A DNA stretch of 64,000 nucleotides from the NCBI GenBank assembly GCA_032164245.1, contig JAVMKO010000001.1, positions 292,441,041 to 292,505,040 on the forward strand, given 5' to 3'. A model generated the notes under the pieces. The model saw only the letters and a list, made by a program, of their open reading frames with translations. It ran no database searches and was not told the DNA's origin. Position 1 is the first letter of the stretch. Each line of letters opens with the position of its first letter. The DNA comes from Sternotherus odoratus. Lineage: Eukaryota; Chordata; Testudines; Kinosternidae. A program made the translations under genes and the position numbers. Shown in pieces: positions 10,029 to 20,400 of this stretch.

Positions 10029-10790
10029 TAAGATTAGCAGCCATGTTAGTCTGTATCCATAAAGAAAATGAGGAATACTTGTGGCACCTTAGAGACTAAC
10101 CAGTTTATTTCAGCATAAGCTTTTGTGGGCTACAGCCCACTTAATCGGATGCATAGAATGGACAGAAGAAAGATGCATTTATATACACAGAAATCATTTA
10201 TATACCCAGAAATCAGAAAAAATTGGAAATTACCATACCAATTCTAAGAGGCTGTTTAATTTGGATAAGCCATTATCAGCAGTAGAAAAAAAACCTTTTG
10301 TAGTGAAAATCAAGTGGATCTGTGTCTGACAAGCTGACAAGAACCTGTGAAAGAAACTTAACTAGCAAAATACATTCAATTAGTGTAATGACTAAGCCAT
10401 TCACAGTCTCTGTTTAATCCTTGGTTGACAGTGTCCAATTTGTAAATTAATTCCAGTTCTTCAGCTTCTAGTTGGAGTCTGTTTTGGAAGTGTTTCTGTT
10501 TTAAAATTGACACCTTCAAGTCCTCAATAGAATGGCCAGGGAGACTGAAGTGTTCTCCTACTGGTTTTTGAATGTTATGATTCCTGATGTCAGAGTTGTG
10601 TCCATTTATTCTTTATTTATACACCATCAGAGGCTCATTCACCTGTACATCTACCAATGTTATATATGCCATCATGTGCCCCTCTATCATGTACATTCGC
10701 CAAACCAGACAGTCTCTACGCAAAAGAATAAATTGACACAAATCTGACATCAGGAATCATAACATTCAAAAACCAGTAGAAGAACAAAAA
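10029..10790 (-). mobile_element. Penelope-like element 3' end with internal inversion
   Basis: From 10033 to about 10611 the minus strand holds the C-terminus and 3' tail of a Penelope-like retroelement. The minus-strand reading near 10611-10540 gives HNSDIRNHNIQKPVGEHFSL, the end of the GIY-YIG endonuclease domain. The tail ends at GTTAGTCTGTATCC with CTTGTGGCACCTTAGAGACTAA. From about 10619 to 10785 the same element runs on the plus strand: MYIRQTRQSLRKR, a stop, HKSDIRNHNIQKPVEE, again GIY-YIG domain sequence. About 57 bp (10555-10611 and 10723-10783) are therefore present twice as an inverted repeat. It inserted into CR1 copy B. Non-functional. Confidence 0.75.
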
Positions 10791-10794
10791 AATT

Positions 10795-12714
10795 AAGTAC
10801 GTCAGAGGCAGGAAGCCTGCTAAACCACCAGTGAGGCCACTGGATGATTGAGATGCTAAAGGAGCATTCAAGGACGATAAGGCCATTGCGGAGAAACTAA
10901 ATGAATTCTTTGTATTGCTCTTCATGTTTGAGGATGTGAGGGAGATTCCTAAACCTGAGCCATTTTTTTTACGTGACAAATCTGAGCAACTGTCCCAGAT
11001 TGAGGTGTCATTAGAGGAGGTTTTGGAACAAAATGATAAACTAAACAGTAGTAACTCACCAGGACCATATGATATTCACCCAAGAGTTCTGAAGGAACTC
11101 AAATGTGAAATTGGAGGACTACTGTCATCTGCAATCTATCATTTAAATCAGCTTCTGTACCAAATGACTGGATGATAGCTAACGTGACACCAATTTCTTT
11201 AAAGGGCTCCAGAGGTAATCCCGGCAGCTACCGGCTGGTAAATCTGCCTTCAGTACTGCAAACTGGCTGAAACCAAAGTAAAGAACAAAATTGTCAAGTG
11301 CATAAATGAACATAATTTGTTGGGAAATAGTCAACATGGTTTTTGTAAAGGGATATCGTGCCTCACCAATATATTAGAATTCTTTTAAGGGGTCAACAAG
11401 CATGTAGACAAGGGGAGGGTCTAGTGGATATAGTGTATTTAGATTTTCAGCCTTTGAAAAAGTCCCTCACCAAAGGCTCTTAAGCAAAGTAAGCTGTCAT
11501 GGGATAAGAAGGAAGGTTCTCTCATCGATTGGTAACTGGTTAAAATATTAAGAAACAAAGGGTAGGAATAAATGGTCAGTTTTCAGTATGGACAGACGTA
11601 AATAGTGGTGTCCCCCAGGGATCTGTACTGGGCCCAGTCTTACTCAATATATTCATAAATTATCTGGGAAAACAGGTAAACAGTGAAGTGGCAAAATTTG
11701 CAGATGATGCAAAACTACTCAAGATAGTAAAGTCCCAGGTTGACTGAAGAGCTACAAAAGGATCTCTCAAAAATGGTGACTGGGCAACAAAATGGCAGAA
11801 GAAATTCAGTGTTGATAAATGCAAAGTAATGCGCATTGGAAAACATAATCCCAAATATACATATAAAATGATGGGGTCTAAATTAGTTGTTAACACTCAA
11901 GAAAGATCTTGGAGTATTGTGGATAGTTCTCTAAAAACATCCACTGAATGTGCAGCAGCAGTCAAAAAGCAAACAATGTTGGGAATCATTAAGAAAGGGA
12001 TAGATAGTAAGACAGAAAATATCATGTTGCCTCTATATAGATCCATAGTACATCCACATCTTGAATACTGTGCGCAGAGGTGGTCACCTATCCCAAAAAA
12101 GATATACTGAAATTGGAAAAGGTTCAGAAAAAAGCAACAAAAATGACTAGGGGTATAGAATTGCTTCCGTATGAGGACAGATTAATAAAACTGGGATTTT
12201 TCAGCTTGGAAAAGAGATGACTGGGGAGGAAAAGAGGGGGTATGATAATGGTCTAGAAAATCATGCTTGGTGTGGAGAAAGTAAATAAGGAAGACACAAG
12301 ATACACAATACTAGGGATCACCAAAATAACACAAGAACTAGAAGTCACCAAATTAAATTAATAGGCCACAGGTTTAAAACAAATAGAGGGAATTATTTTT
12401 TCACACAGCGCACAGTCAACCCGTGGAACTCCTTGCCAGAGGATGTTGTGAAGACCAAGCCTATAACAGCGTTCAAAAAAAGAACTAGATAAATGCATGG
12501 AGGATAGAGTCATCAATGGCTATTAGCCAGGATGGGCAGGGATGATGTCACTAGCCTGTTTGCAAAAGCTGGGAATTGGCGACAGGGGATGGATCACTTG
12601 ATTACTACCTGTTCTGCTCATTCCCTCTGAGGCACCTAGCATTGGCCACTGTCGGAAGGCAGGATACTGGGCTAGATGGACCTTTGATCTGACCCAGTAC
12701 GGGCTGTTCTTAGA
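10795..12714 (+). pseudogene. CR1 LINE (copy B): reverse transcriptase, C-terminus and 3' end
   Basis: After the Penelope insertion the copy resumes. The frame at 10915 contains SPGPYDIHPRVLKELK (the CR1 SPGPDGIHPRVLKEL block). Text at 11330-11470 gives SQHGF-like and DFQP-like remains of the NQHGF and DFSKAFD blocks. The segment near 11610 reads VPQGSVLGPVL, followed by the catalytic FADD at 11697-11708. The C-terminus at 11829-12110 has TMLGIIKKG and [18 protein letters not shown]. The 3' UTR runs to about 12714 and ends with GGGCTAGATGGACC and GACCCAGTACGG, a CR1 terminus. Many frameshifts; inactive. With the part at 9300-10028 it once formed one 5'-truncated insertion. Confidence 0.85.
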
Positions 12715-12715
12715 T

Positions 12716-13644
12716 ACAACACCAAAGACAATGCCTATAGCTAATCCTGTAATAAACTATCTATAAAAGATCTATTAATTAGGAAAAAGAAATAAAAGTT
12801 ATTTACAGGTTCAAGCAAGCAAACCTATATACACAAATAAGTTATCTAAATCTTAAGAGTGACAGAGTTATAGTTATCTGTCAATTCAGCGTCTTTCAGA
12901 ATGGACCCTGGGAATTTCTGCCTCAGTTAAGAGTCTCCGGCCCTGTCAGTGTGCAAACAGCGAAGAGAGAAAAACTTCCTGTGACTTTGTTTTATTTCCT
13001 TCATTCAGCTTCTAAGCAGACATGCCAAACCTGTGGGGAAAAATGCAGAAATTGGACTTGGTTTTTTTGCTAAATTGGCTTCCGAGTTGCTTGTTAGTTA
13101 GCTTTTGGCTTGTAGCTTCTTGCTTGTTTGGCTTGTAGCTTCTTTTTTTTTTTAAATCTGCTCCCAGTAAGCAGGGGCAAGAAAGGAAGAGTGTCAGGGC
13201 CCACCATTGTCCCAGACTGCACGCCAGGGGGATCTAGTCACAGAGTGCTGGGGTTCATAGGGACTGGTTTGTTAAGGCCTTCTTTTGAAACCGGATTAGC
13301 TCAATTTTTGGCTTACTGTGAAAGTCGGGGTGCTTATTTACTGCGTGAAAGTTGGCAATGATGCTTCCAAGTCCACAGGACAACCTTCCTGCACACAGCA
13401 TTTCCAAGGTGCGGTAGGGTATTGTAATCCTTTGCATTGCAATGTTTCTTGATGGCCCATCTGATTTTGATAGTTCTTCTGGATGGGCTGGGGGACAATT
13501 TTGGTGCCTGGGTCCACAAGTTCAGAGCAAACATTTTTAAAGGTATAAAGTAAAACTTACATATTTCCTTCTAGCATGAAATACTGACATTACAAGTGAG
13601 ATTAATGCATGCCACATTTTACATTCATCTCACAGAATCTATAC
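12716..13644. repeat. LTR-like repeat, copy 1 of a tandem pair
   Basis: The stretch from CTGTAATAAACTATC through TTATTTACAG and AGCAAACC recurs with substitutions at 13920-14560. The far ends (CAGAGCAAACATTTTTA near 13522, then ACATTACAAGTGAG) also match the second copy. The two are direct copies lying head to tail, separated only by a hAT MITE. I recognise the style as a turtle LTR family, but no TG...CA ends or duplication could be fixed. The open frames at 13128-13534 are chance. Confidence 0.5.
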
Positions 13645-13912
13645 CAGTCGTCCCCAATGCGGAGTCTGCGGGTGCCATGGCGCCCGCCGGGGCATTAACA
13701 TGTGCCCGCGGGAGTGTGTCTGCCAAAAAACTGCCGAAGTGCCTACTTCCCCTGTTAGCGCCATTTTGGAAGACACAGGGACGAACACTGTGGGGCCGCC
13801 GAAATCGGAACAGATCAGTTCAGCAGCATTTTGATGGACATGCCCCGGGCGTGAGAGGACGCAGCATAGCACAGGAATGTGCTGTTGGCCACAAAAAGTT
13901 TGGGGACCACCG
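13645..13912. mobile_element. hAT MITE with CAGTCGTCCCCAA ends
   Basis: The left end CAGTCGTCCCCAA and right end TTTGGGGACCACCG are inverted copies of a CAGTGGTCCCCAA-type terminal repeat. The 8-bp flanks ATCTATAC (13637-13644) and GTCTATAT (13913-13920) agree at six of eight positions, as expected for an old hAT target duplication. The GC-rich interior explains the overlapping frames at 13596-13946 and 13639-13872, which are not genes. Confidence 0.8.
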
Positions 13913-14750
13913 GTCTATATTTCTAGCCAATTCTATAATAAACTAATGAAAGGTTTATTAACTAGGAAAAAGTAATACGAGTTATTTACAACATTAAAGT
14001 AGGCAAACATACACATACAAATACAGTCTTTAGGTTCCAAAAGGTCATAGAAGCTGCTGCAATATGCGAGGTCTATAAATCCCCTAGGGTTAACCCAGGC
14101 CAAACAGCTGGGGATCCCTTGCCTATGCTTAGAAATCTTTGCTCCTCAGATTTCAAGTAGCATAGCGATAATTTCATCTTAACAAGGATTTTTATGCCCT
14201 TTCCCTCCGAGTTCAAGCTGATGGAACAAGTGCTTGTGCACATCTCCTCTTTGTGTGTGTGTGGGGGGGGGGAGCAAACAACAAAGTCTTTTGTTCACTC
14301 ATGTTGCACAATGGTTGGTCTGGTGTCTATGGCCTTCTTTTGTTGGAGGGAAGATGACACCTCTTTTGGTAAACTAGTATTTCACGCTTGGTAATACTTC
14401 TCTCCTGACTGGGTTTACAGTTTCAGAGCAAATACTTTTATAGGGACTGAGCAAACAATTAAATATTAACTTATAAAATTGGATACAGATATTGTAAGTA
14501 AGATGAATACATGCTGCATCCTACAAGCATTTCATAAAGTCTAAACATTAAACACATTCTTATGAACTTAACGTCTATTTTAACAATGGTAACACACAGG
14601 TGAGACAGACTGGCTTTCAGCTATGCATTTGTCACTGTTCAGCGAGCCTTAGGGGCCTTGGCATGAGCTGGCAGTTGGCCTACCAGCGTCAAACCCACAA
14701 ACCCTTATCCTTCAAGGTCAAATATTCTCGGTCAGTCTTTTGAAACAACA
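13913..14750. repeat. LTR-like repeat, copy 2 of a tandem pair
   Basis: It starts with TTCTATAATAAACTAATG and continues TTTATTAACTAGGAAAAAG, parallel to copy 1. A GT/G tract lies at 14251-14272. The 3' portion, with CATGAGCTGGCAGTTGGCC near 14662, has no counterpart in copy 1 and may be flanking DNA or more of the element. No coding sequence. Confidence 0.45.
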
Positions 14751-14829
14751 TAAAAATTATATAGGATTAAAATTGTAATCACTAATAGAGTTAAACTCTG
14801 ATATTTACTATAAAAATAAGGAGGGAGGA

Positions 14830-14871
14830 TGCCTCTTTTTTTTTCTTTTTTTTTTTTTTTTTTACTTTGAA
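14830..14871. repeat. T-rich homopolymer tract
   Basis: Two T runs separated by C lie just before the CR1 fragment that follows. It could be the remains of a poly(A) tail in antisense or simple slippage. Confidence 0.7.
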
Positions 14872-15645
14872 TAAAGGGCTGTCAACCTGAAAACACTGAA
14901 AAATATTGGTATAAAGTAATGGGATAGAAAACAATACTGAATATGTCATAGTGTCTTTCCAGAAATCAATGGGTCACCCTCACGAGTTATACTGTATTCA
15001 ATATCAACCACCTCTGTGACAGATCATCTCTTTACATCTTAAAAAAGGTTCAAAAATGGCTGACAAGAAGGGATAAAATGCTAGGAAACACTGTCATGTT
15101 GAAAGATGCTGAAAGGTTTGCAACTGTATGACAGAGAAGAATAAGAAAAGACACAAAAGAGGTGTACAAATAATAAACAGTAGAGAAAATAAATCAGGTG
15201 CTACTATTTATCCTCTCATAATACAAGAACAAAGGACATAATGACAGGCAACAAATTAAAAACTGATTAAAATATTTTATACAAATACATAACTAGCCCA
15301 TGAAATTCATTACTCAAAATAATAACTGAATCCAAGAGCTTGGAGTGATTAAAAAAAGGGACTTAAGATTACTATGGATAATGAGAACATCCACAATTAC
15401 ATCAGAACGGATGTTTTTAAAAGAAGGGCTATAAATTCTGATGTTTAGTTTATAGTCTGAATCATCAACCAAAAGACATTAGGAAGAAACTTATACAAGG
15501 GATAGGTTATTCCATATTTGCCCACTACAAGTATTCTTGCATATACCACTGAAGCACCTAGTTCTGGTCACTATCAGATGCATGATACTGGACTAATAGG
15601 ATCACTAGTATGATGCAGGATAGCCATTCCTGTTGCATTTGATTA
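14872..15645 (+). mobile_element. CR1 LINE 3' end fragment
   Basis: The text ATGACAGGCAACAAATTAAA, CATGAAATTCATTACTC, AGAGCTTGGAGTGATT and TGGATAATGAGAACATCC follows the CR1 ORF2 C-terminal coding and 3' UTR order. The terminus near 15545-15640 (CTGGTCACTATCAGATGC, then GATACTGGACTAATAGGATC) is a decayed version of the CR1 end seen at 12650-12700. No open frame remains. An old, strongly diverged copy. Confidence 0.65.
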
Positions 15646-15741
15646 GCGACGTTATTTGTCGAAGTCTGCGAAGGCAAAGCACTGAGGTTCTTCAAGTGTC
15701 TAGTATAAGCATTCTTGTTGCAGATCATTGGTAGTTTGTAC

Positions 15742-16359
15742 CAGGGCCGGCGACAGGGGGGTACTACGGGTAGAGCTGTACTGGGCCCGACTTTAGGGGG
15801 GCCCCGGTACAGCTCTACCGATAGTCATCCGAGGCGGCTCTCCCCCAGACGAGCGCCTGTCCCCGGCCGGAGCAGAGCCCGGCCAGCGGCAGCGGCTCAG
15901 TCCGGGGGAGGGGGGGAGGGAGCAGCAAGGGAGGCTCTCGCTGCTCCCCGGCTCTCGGGTCTCGTTGCTGCCAGCTGGTGGGGGGAGCGCTGGCTGGGCT
16001 GGGGAGGGAGGGCGGCTGGGCTGGGGAGCCCCCAGCCGCTGTCAGCTGGGGGTGGGGGAGCGCCGGCTGGGCTGGGGGCCCCCCAGCCGCTGTCAGCTGG
16101 GGGGGTGGCGGGGCTGGGGGGGTGGCCGGCTGGGCTGGGGGGCCCCCAGCCGCTGTCAGCTGGGGGGGGAGCGCCGGCTGGGCTGCGGGGGGCCGGCTGG
16201 GCTGGGGGCTCCCCAGCCGCTGTCAGCTGGGGGGGGGGAGCGCCGGCTGGGTTGGGGGGGGCGGCTGGGCTGGGGGGGCCCCCAGCCGATGTCGGCTGGG
16301 CTGGGGGGGCCCCCAAACTATTAGAGTAGGGGGGCCCCAAATTTCTGTCGCCGGCCCTG
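15742..16359. mobile_element. hAT MITE with GC-rich minisatellite core
   Basis: The terminal inverted repeats are CAGGGCCGGCGACAG (left) and CTGTCGCCGGCCCTG (right), a perfect 15-bp match. Flanks GTTTGTAC (15734-15741) and GTTTGTGC (16360-16367) agree at seven of eight positions, a hAT-type duplication. The core from about 15995 to 16320 is a diverged array of GGCTGGGCTGGGG, CCCCAGCCGCTGTCAGCT units, repeated about seven times at irregular spacing. All long frames on both strands here (up to 204 aa) are translations of this array and are not genes. Confidence 0.85.
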
Positions 16360-16862
16360 GTTTGTGCAGATCGAACAAAATACGGATAATTTTACTCTGG
16401 AAAGCTATACCTGACCATTGCCCTGTGTTACTTCCAATTTTTCAACAACTAACAGTCCACAGTGAAAAAGAGCTTTCAGCGTTAATAATGTTACACTAAA
16501 CAAGGAGGATTTTGTGTTTTATTTTTCAAAATAAATAGCTTTTCGGCACTAAAACTGTCATTGCCCTGAGGACTGACGGCAAAACCTGTGTAAAAGTAAT
16601 ACAGCCAACTTTTATGAGCATGGATTTACATCACCCTTTATACACTATCTGATATATTTTGGCTAACGGCTACCTTCTAATTGAGTTTCTTGCTGTGTGT
16701 TTTCAAGCTGCTTTGCAGATAAGATAGCTAAGATCCAGGCCACACCGGAAGCTTCAATGGCAGCAGAACTGCACTGAGAACAAGAGTCAATGATACTTCA
16801 GCAGGAATTCCACCCAGTTTTGGACACTGAGGTTTCTTCCGGAGCAACCAGGGAGGTGCAAC
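16360..16862. other. Unassigned DNA between two hAT MITEs
   Basis: No gene or clear repeat. The segment just before the next MITE contains GGTGCAACCAGG-type phrases, from one of which the hAT target duplication was made. Confidence 0.4.
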
Positions 16863-17448
16863 CAGGGCCGGTGCAACCACTAGGTGCAATCTATGAAAAT
16901 AGGCAACTGGCAACTGCCTAGGGCACCAAGTGGTTGGGGGAGCCAAAAAGTGCGCTCAGAGGAGGTGGTGGAGCGGAGGTGAGCTGGGGTATGGGGGTGC
17001 TGGGAAGGCACCCGCAACAAGTAACGGGGAGGGGGGACGCACAGAGAACTCGCTCCCTGCCCCAGCTCACCTCTGCTCTGCTTCCTCCCCTGAGCATGCC
17101 ACCCCACTCAAATTCTCCTCCCCTCCCAGGCTTGCCGCACCAAACAGCTGATTGGCACCGCAAATCTGGGAGGCAGGAGAAGTGGAGCAGTGCCGTCGTG
17201 CTCAGGGGAGGAGGCAGAGTGGAGGTGCACTTGGGCGGGGAGCTGCTGCGGGGGGAGGCACTGCAGAGCGGGGGGGCGTGCCACAGAGCAAGGAGGGAGT
17301 GCCACAGGGCAGAGGGGGAATGGGGAGCTGCCGCAGGGTGGAGGGGGTGGGTGGGGAGCTGCTGCAGGACTCCCTGGGCCATGGGGGGTGGGAGGGGCGC
17401 AAGGTGGAAGTTTCACCTAGGGCACGAAATAGCCTTCCACCAGCCCTG
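16863..17448. mobile_element. hAT element (586 bp) with perfect 8-bp duplication
   Basis: It starts CAGGGCCGGTGCAACC and ends GCCTTCCACCAGCCCTG, partly inverted ends of the CAGGGCCGGTGCAA family. The flanking GGTGCAAC at 16855-16862 and 17449-17456 is a perfect 8-bp duplication, the signature of hAT transposition. The subterminal AGTTTCACCTAGGGCAC at 17409-17425 is shared in decayed form with the element at 48489-49238. The interior is GC-rich; its many overlapping frames on both strands are not genes. Confidence 0.9.
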
Positions 17449-17456
17449 GGTGCAAC

Positions 17457-18096
17457 CTGCAATGTGGGACCATGTCCCTCTTGTTTAGTAAAATCTTCAT
17501 GAGGGACAGTTGAGCTGTTATTAGAAGAGACTGTCAGCACCTCCTATTGAGAACACAAGCCTCTCTTAAACAAATGACATTCCCTGTCTTGAGCATGACA
17601 GAAATTATTTCATTCTAATTTTGCCCCTCCAAGATATGATCTCGCAGGATTCCCACTCTTGGGTTATAGCTCCTCACTATGAGCCTGGAACAACTTAGTC
17701 CTTAAATTGTTTAAATCTCGAGGGCAGCAGTACCATGGTACAGAACAAAACTCTCTGCTAGCCACCATGCATCAACCCACTACAAGTATAAATATCACAT
17801 TCCAAATGCTCCAGTCAGTTGCTTCGACTATGTTGTGTTATTGGCATAAGGATGATACAACAGGCAAGCAGCATTTGAAGTTCAGATATGGTTCCCATAA
17901 AATTGCCTGTAGCTCGGCTCTAATAGGAGCACTTCTTCTGGGAATGAGACACTGTATCCGCCATTACATTTTATTTTTCCTGTTTTCCATTTGCCCTGTT
18001 GCAAAATGGTCCAAAATAAACAAGCAGATTTAGGACTATTCCTAATAAAAGCTGATTTTTATTATTTGTAAGCCACCAGGTTCTAAGCAGGGCGGG
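17457..18096. other. No recognised feature
   Basis: I see no gene or repeat. The 108-aa plus-strand frame at 17707-18033 has no family I recognise. Confidence 0.45.
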
Positions 18097-18319
18097 GGGG
18101 GCTGCTACCTTGATATAACGTGGTCCGATACAAGGCAAATTCTGATATAATGCGGTAATGGAGCGCTTGGGGGGGGGGAGGGAAGGGGGGGGGTGTGAAG
18201 GCTGCATACTCCAGTGGATCAGCACGTCACCGTGTCTGGCTTCGATACAACGTGGTTTCACCTATACCACGGTACAATTTTTTGGCTCCCAAGGACATCG
18301 TTATATTGAGGTAGCAGTG
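18097..18319. mobile_element. Tc1/mariner-type MITE
   Basis: The left end GCTACCTTGATATAACG and right end CGTTATATTGAGGTAGCAGTG are inverted repeats. TA follows the right end (18320-18321); the left TA is lost in a G run. Internal phrases such as GATACAACGTGG and AATTTTTTGGCTCCCAAG fit a mariner-derived MITE that I know from turtles and crocodilians. No transposase. Confidence 0.75.
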
Positions 18320-18321
18320 TA

Positions 18322-18775
18322 TCTGAAAAGAGAAGAGGTGAGACCATGGAAGCATACTATAAACCTAGCAAATTTTTTCTTAACCTGCCTCTTATTTAGT
18401 AGGTGGGATTAAAGGAAAAAAAGATGGATTTAAGAGGATGAGGATAGCATGACGAGAATAGAGAAGTAACGGGTATATGTCTGAATTTCAAAACAGGAAG
18501 GTAGACACAAAGGAGTGTTTTAAAATTATATGGACATCAGAAGTGTCCTTGTTACATCAGAAGTGAGTTCCAGAAAAAGGAGATGGTAGTAAGGAGAGGA
18601 ATGCGTGAGGTTATATATTTACTTACACTCACACACTAAACCTTAGATACAATAAGGAGAAATATGATGGTTCATATTTTAGTATTACATTATATAAGAA
18701 AAGTTTATATAGTACATACCTTCTTTCAAGTTTGCGAACAAATAAACTAAAATGGACTTAGTATACAAAAGTTAA
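18322..18775. other. No recognised feature
   Basis: AT-rich DNA without a supportable gene or repeat. Confidence 0.4.
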
Positions 18776-19165
18776 CATAAGAACATAAGAATGGCCATAC
18801 TGGGTCACACCAAAGGTCCATCCAGCCCAGTATACTGTCTGTCGACAGTGGCCAATGCCAGGTGCCCCAGAGGTAGTGAACCTAACAAGTAATGATCAAG
18901 TGATCTCTCTCCTGCCATCCATCTCTACCCTCTGACAAAGAGGCTTAGGACACCATTCCTTACCCATCCTGGCTAATAGCCATTAATAGACTTAACCTCC
19001 ATGAAGTTATCCAGTTCTCTTTTAAACCCTGTTATAGTCCTAGCCTTCACAACCTCCTCAGACAAGGAGTTCTACAGGTTGACTGTGTGCTGTGTGAAGA
19101 ACTTCCTTTTATTTGTTTTAAATAAACATCCTCTTCCCCAACCCTCTTCTAGAGATTGTAGAACA
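18776..19165 (-). mobile_element. CR1 LINE 3' end, antisense
   Basis: The plus strand begins ACATAAGAACATAAGAATGG and CATACTGGGTCA, then GGTCCATCCAGCCCAGTATA. This is the exact reverse complement order of a CR1 3' terminus. It continues into ORF2 C-terminal sequence, with AAGAACTTCCTTTTATTTG as the antisense of the conserved KxFF region. It is 5'-truncated. The frame at 19001-19183 reads the wrong strand. Confidence 0.85.
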
Positions 19166-19292
19166 TTAAAGGCAGATTGCTAGAACTGTTTGTCTGAACA
19201 ACAGTAAACTGGTTAGCTAAAATGACTGTTTTCTTTTCCAGAGCAATTTTTATATTATTCACATCAAATTTAGCAGCCACCACTGCTTAGAT

Positions 19293-19756
19293 CAGGGGTC
19301 TCAAATATGGGGCCCACAGAGTTATCTGCTGCAGCTGCCAAGCTCCCCTCAAGCGTCATCCCCAGTCCGCTGCCCACCTCCAGGTGCTTCCCGCCATCAA
19401 ACAGCTGTTTGTCAGCACTTAGCACTTTTCGGGGGGGGGGGGGGAGCAAGGGTCTGCATGCTCAGGGGAGGAGGCAGAAAAGAGGTGGGGCAGAGGTGGG
19501 GATTTAGGGAAGGGGTTGGAATAGTGGGCAGAGTTGGGGTGGGAACTTTGGGGAAGAGGTTGGAATGGGGGCAGGGAAGGGATGGGAAGAGGTGGGGCAT
19601 GGGTGGAGCCTCATGGAAGGGATGGAGTGGGGGCAGGGTTGGGGGCAGAGGAGGGCTTTTGTATCTTTATATGAAAAAGGTGTCAGTGATACGGCCCTCA
19701 GGCCAATGAACTAGTCCTCATGTGGCCCTCATGGTAATTTGAGTTTGAGATCCCTT
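19293..19756. mobile_element. hAT MITE with CAGGGGTCTCAAA ends
   Basis: The left end CAGGGGTCTCAAA and right end TTTGAGATCCCTT are inverted copies. GCTTAGAT is duplicated perfectly at 19285-19292 and 19757-19764. The interior carries a G13 run (19430-19443) and purine-rich GGGGCAGAGGTGGGG units. Near the right end, GGCCCTCAGGCCAATGAAC is the conserved subterminal part of this family. The minus-strand frame at 19412-19600 is an artefact. Confidence 0.9.
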
Positions 19757-19764
19757 GCTTAGAT

Positions 19765-20159
19765 GGAGCTCAACTGTAATCCTACATTCAAACATAATCT
19801 ATGTAAATGCCAAATGTCCAGGTAATTTAAAAAAATCCTCCTAAGGTTTTCCTTAAGGCAAACTATATTTCTGTTTGAGGGCACAGAACATTATAAAAGC
19901 CTCATTCCACGTAGAATATTTTCTGATTGGACTACTCTCATTTTGCTGATAATCTTTCAGTAAAAAGTTGAGTATAAAATAGCATTCAAGAAAATGAATT
20001 TTAATTTATAAATACAGAAGACACTAAGAAATCCTCTAACTGATTCAATTACATCCACCCCCTCTCTAATCCTCAGGGATAAACCCAACAAATTCATATG
20101 CCTGTTAATTAGCTCTTCTTGCCTGCCACACGTAAAAATGAACAGCAGTCCTACAGCCA
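19765..20159. other. Single-copy-looking DNA
   Basis: No repeat or gene is supported. Confidence 0.4.
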
Positions 20160-20400
20160 CTGAAATAATCTGCAGTCAGAATGCGTTTTATCATCATATC
20201 AGCTGCAGCCACTGCCAGGTCTGACAACAGCTGAACGGCTTGGCAGAGTGCCTCAAATTATTGCCGACTAAAAGCACTTTAAACCATCCTGCTGGAGCTT
20301 GACATGACAAATAAAGCAATGATTCATAACTGAATTACACTGAGACACGCTAGAAGGGAATGAGCATGTTGCTGATGAGAATAGCTCACCATTCCTTCAC
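20160..20400. promoter_or_regulatory. Candidate conserved non-coding element
   Basis: This stretch has balanced composition, no repeat resemblance and no open frame. It carries closely packed AATTA, TTTATC, CAGCTG and TGACA-like cores (for example CATCATATCAGCTGCAGCC near 20192). That texture is typical of vertebrate developmental enhancers. It is a judgement of style only; no alignment was possible. Confidence 0.25.

Noticed and set aside
16000..16310. Regular GC-rich repeats as a CRISPR array
   Set aside because: Units are diverged, irregularly spaced and lack unique spacers; the source is a vertebrate genome.
15715..16499. Overlapping frames of 119-204 aa on both strands (Gly/Ala/Pro/Trp-rich)
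   Set aside because: They translate the GC-rich tandem core of a hAT MITE; all frames stay open because of composition.
16880..17540. Many overlapping frames on both strands (up to 184 aa)
   Set aside because: All lie in the GC-rich interior of the hAT element flanked by GGTGCAAC.
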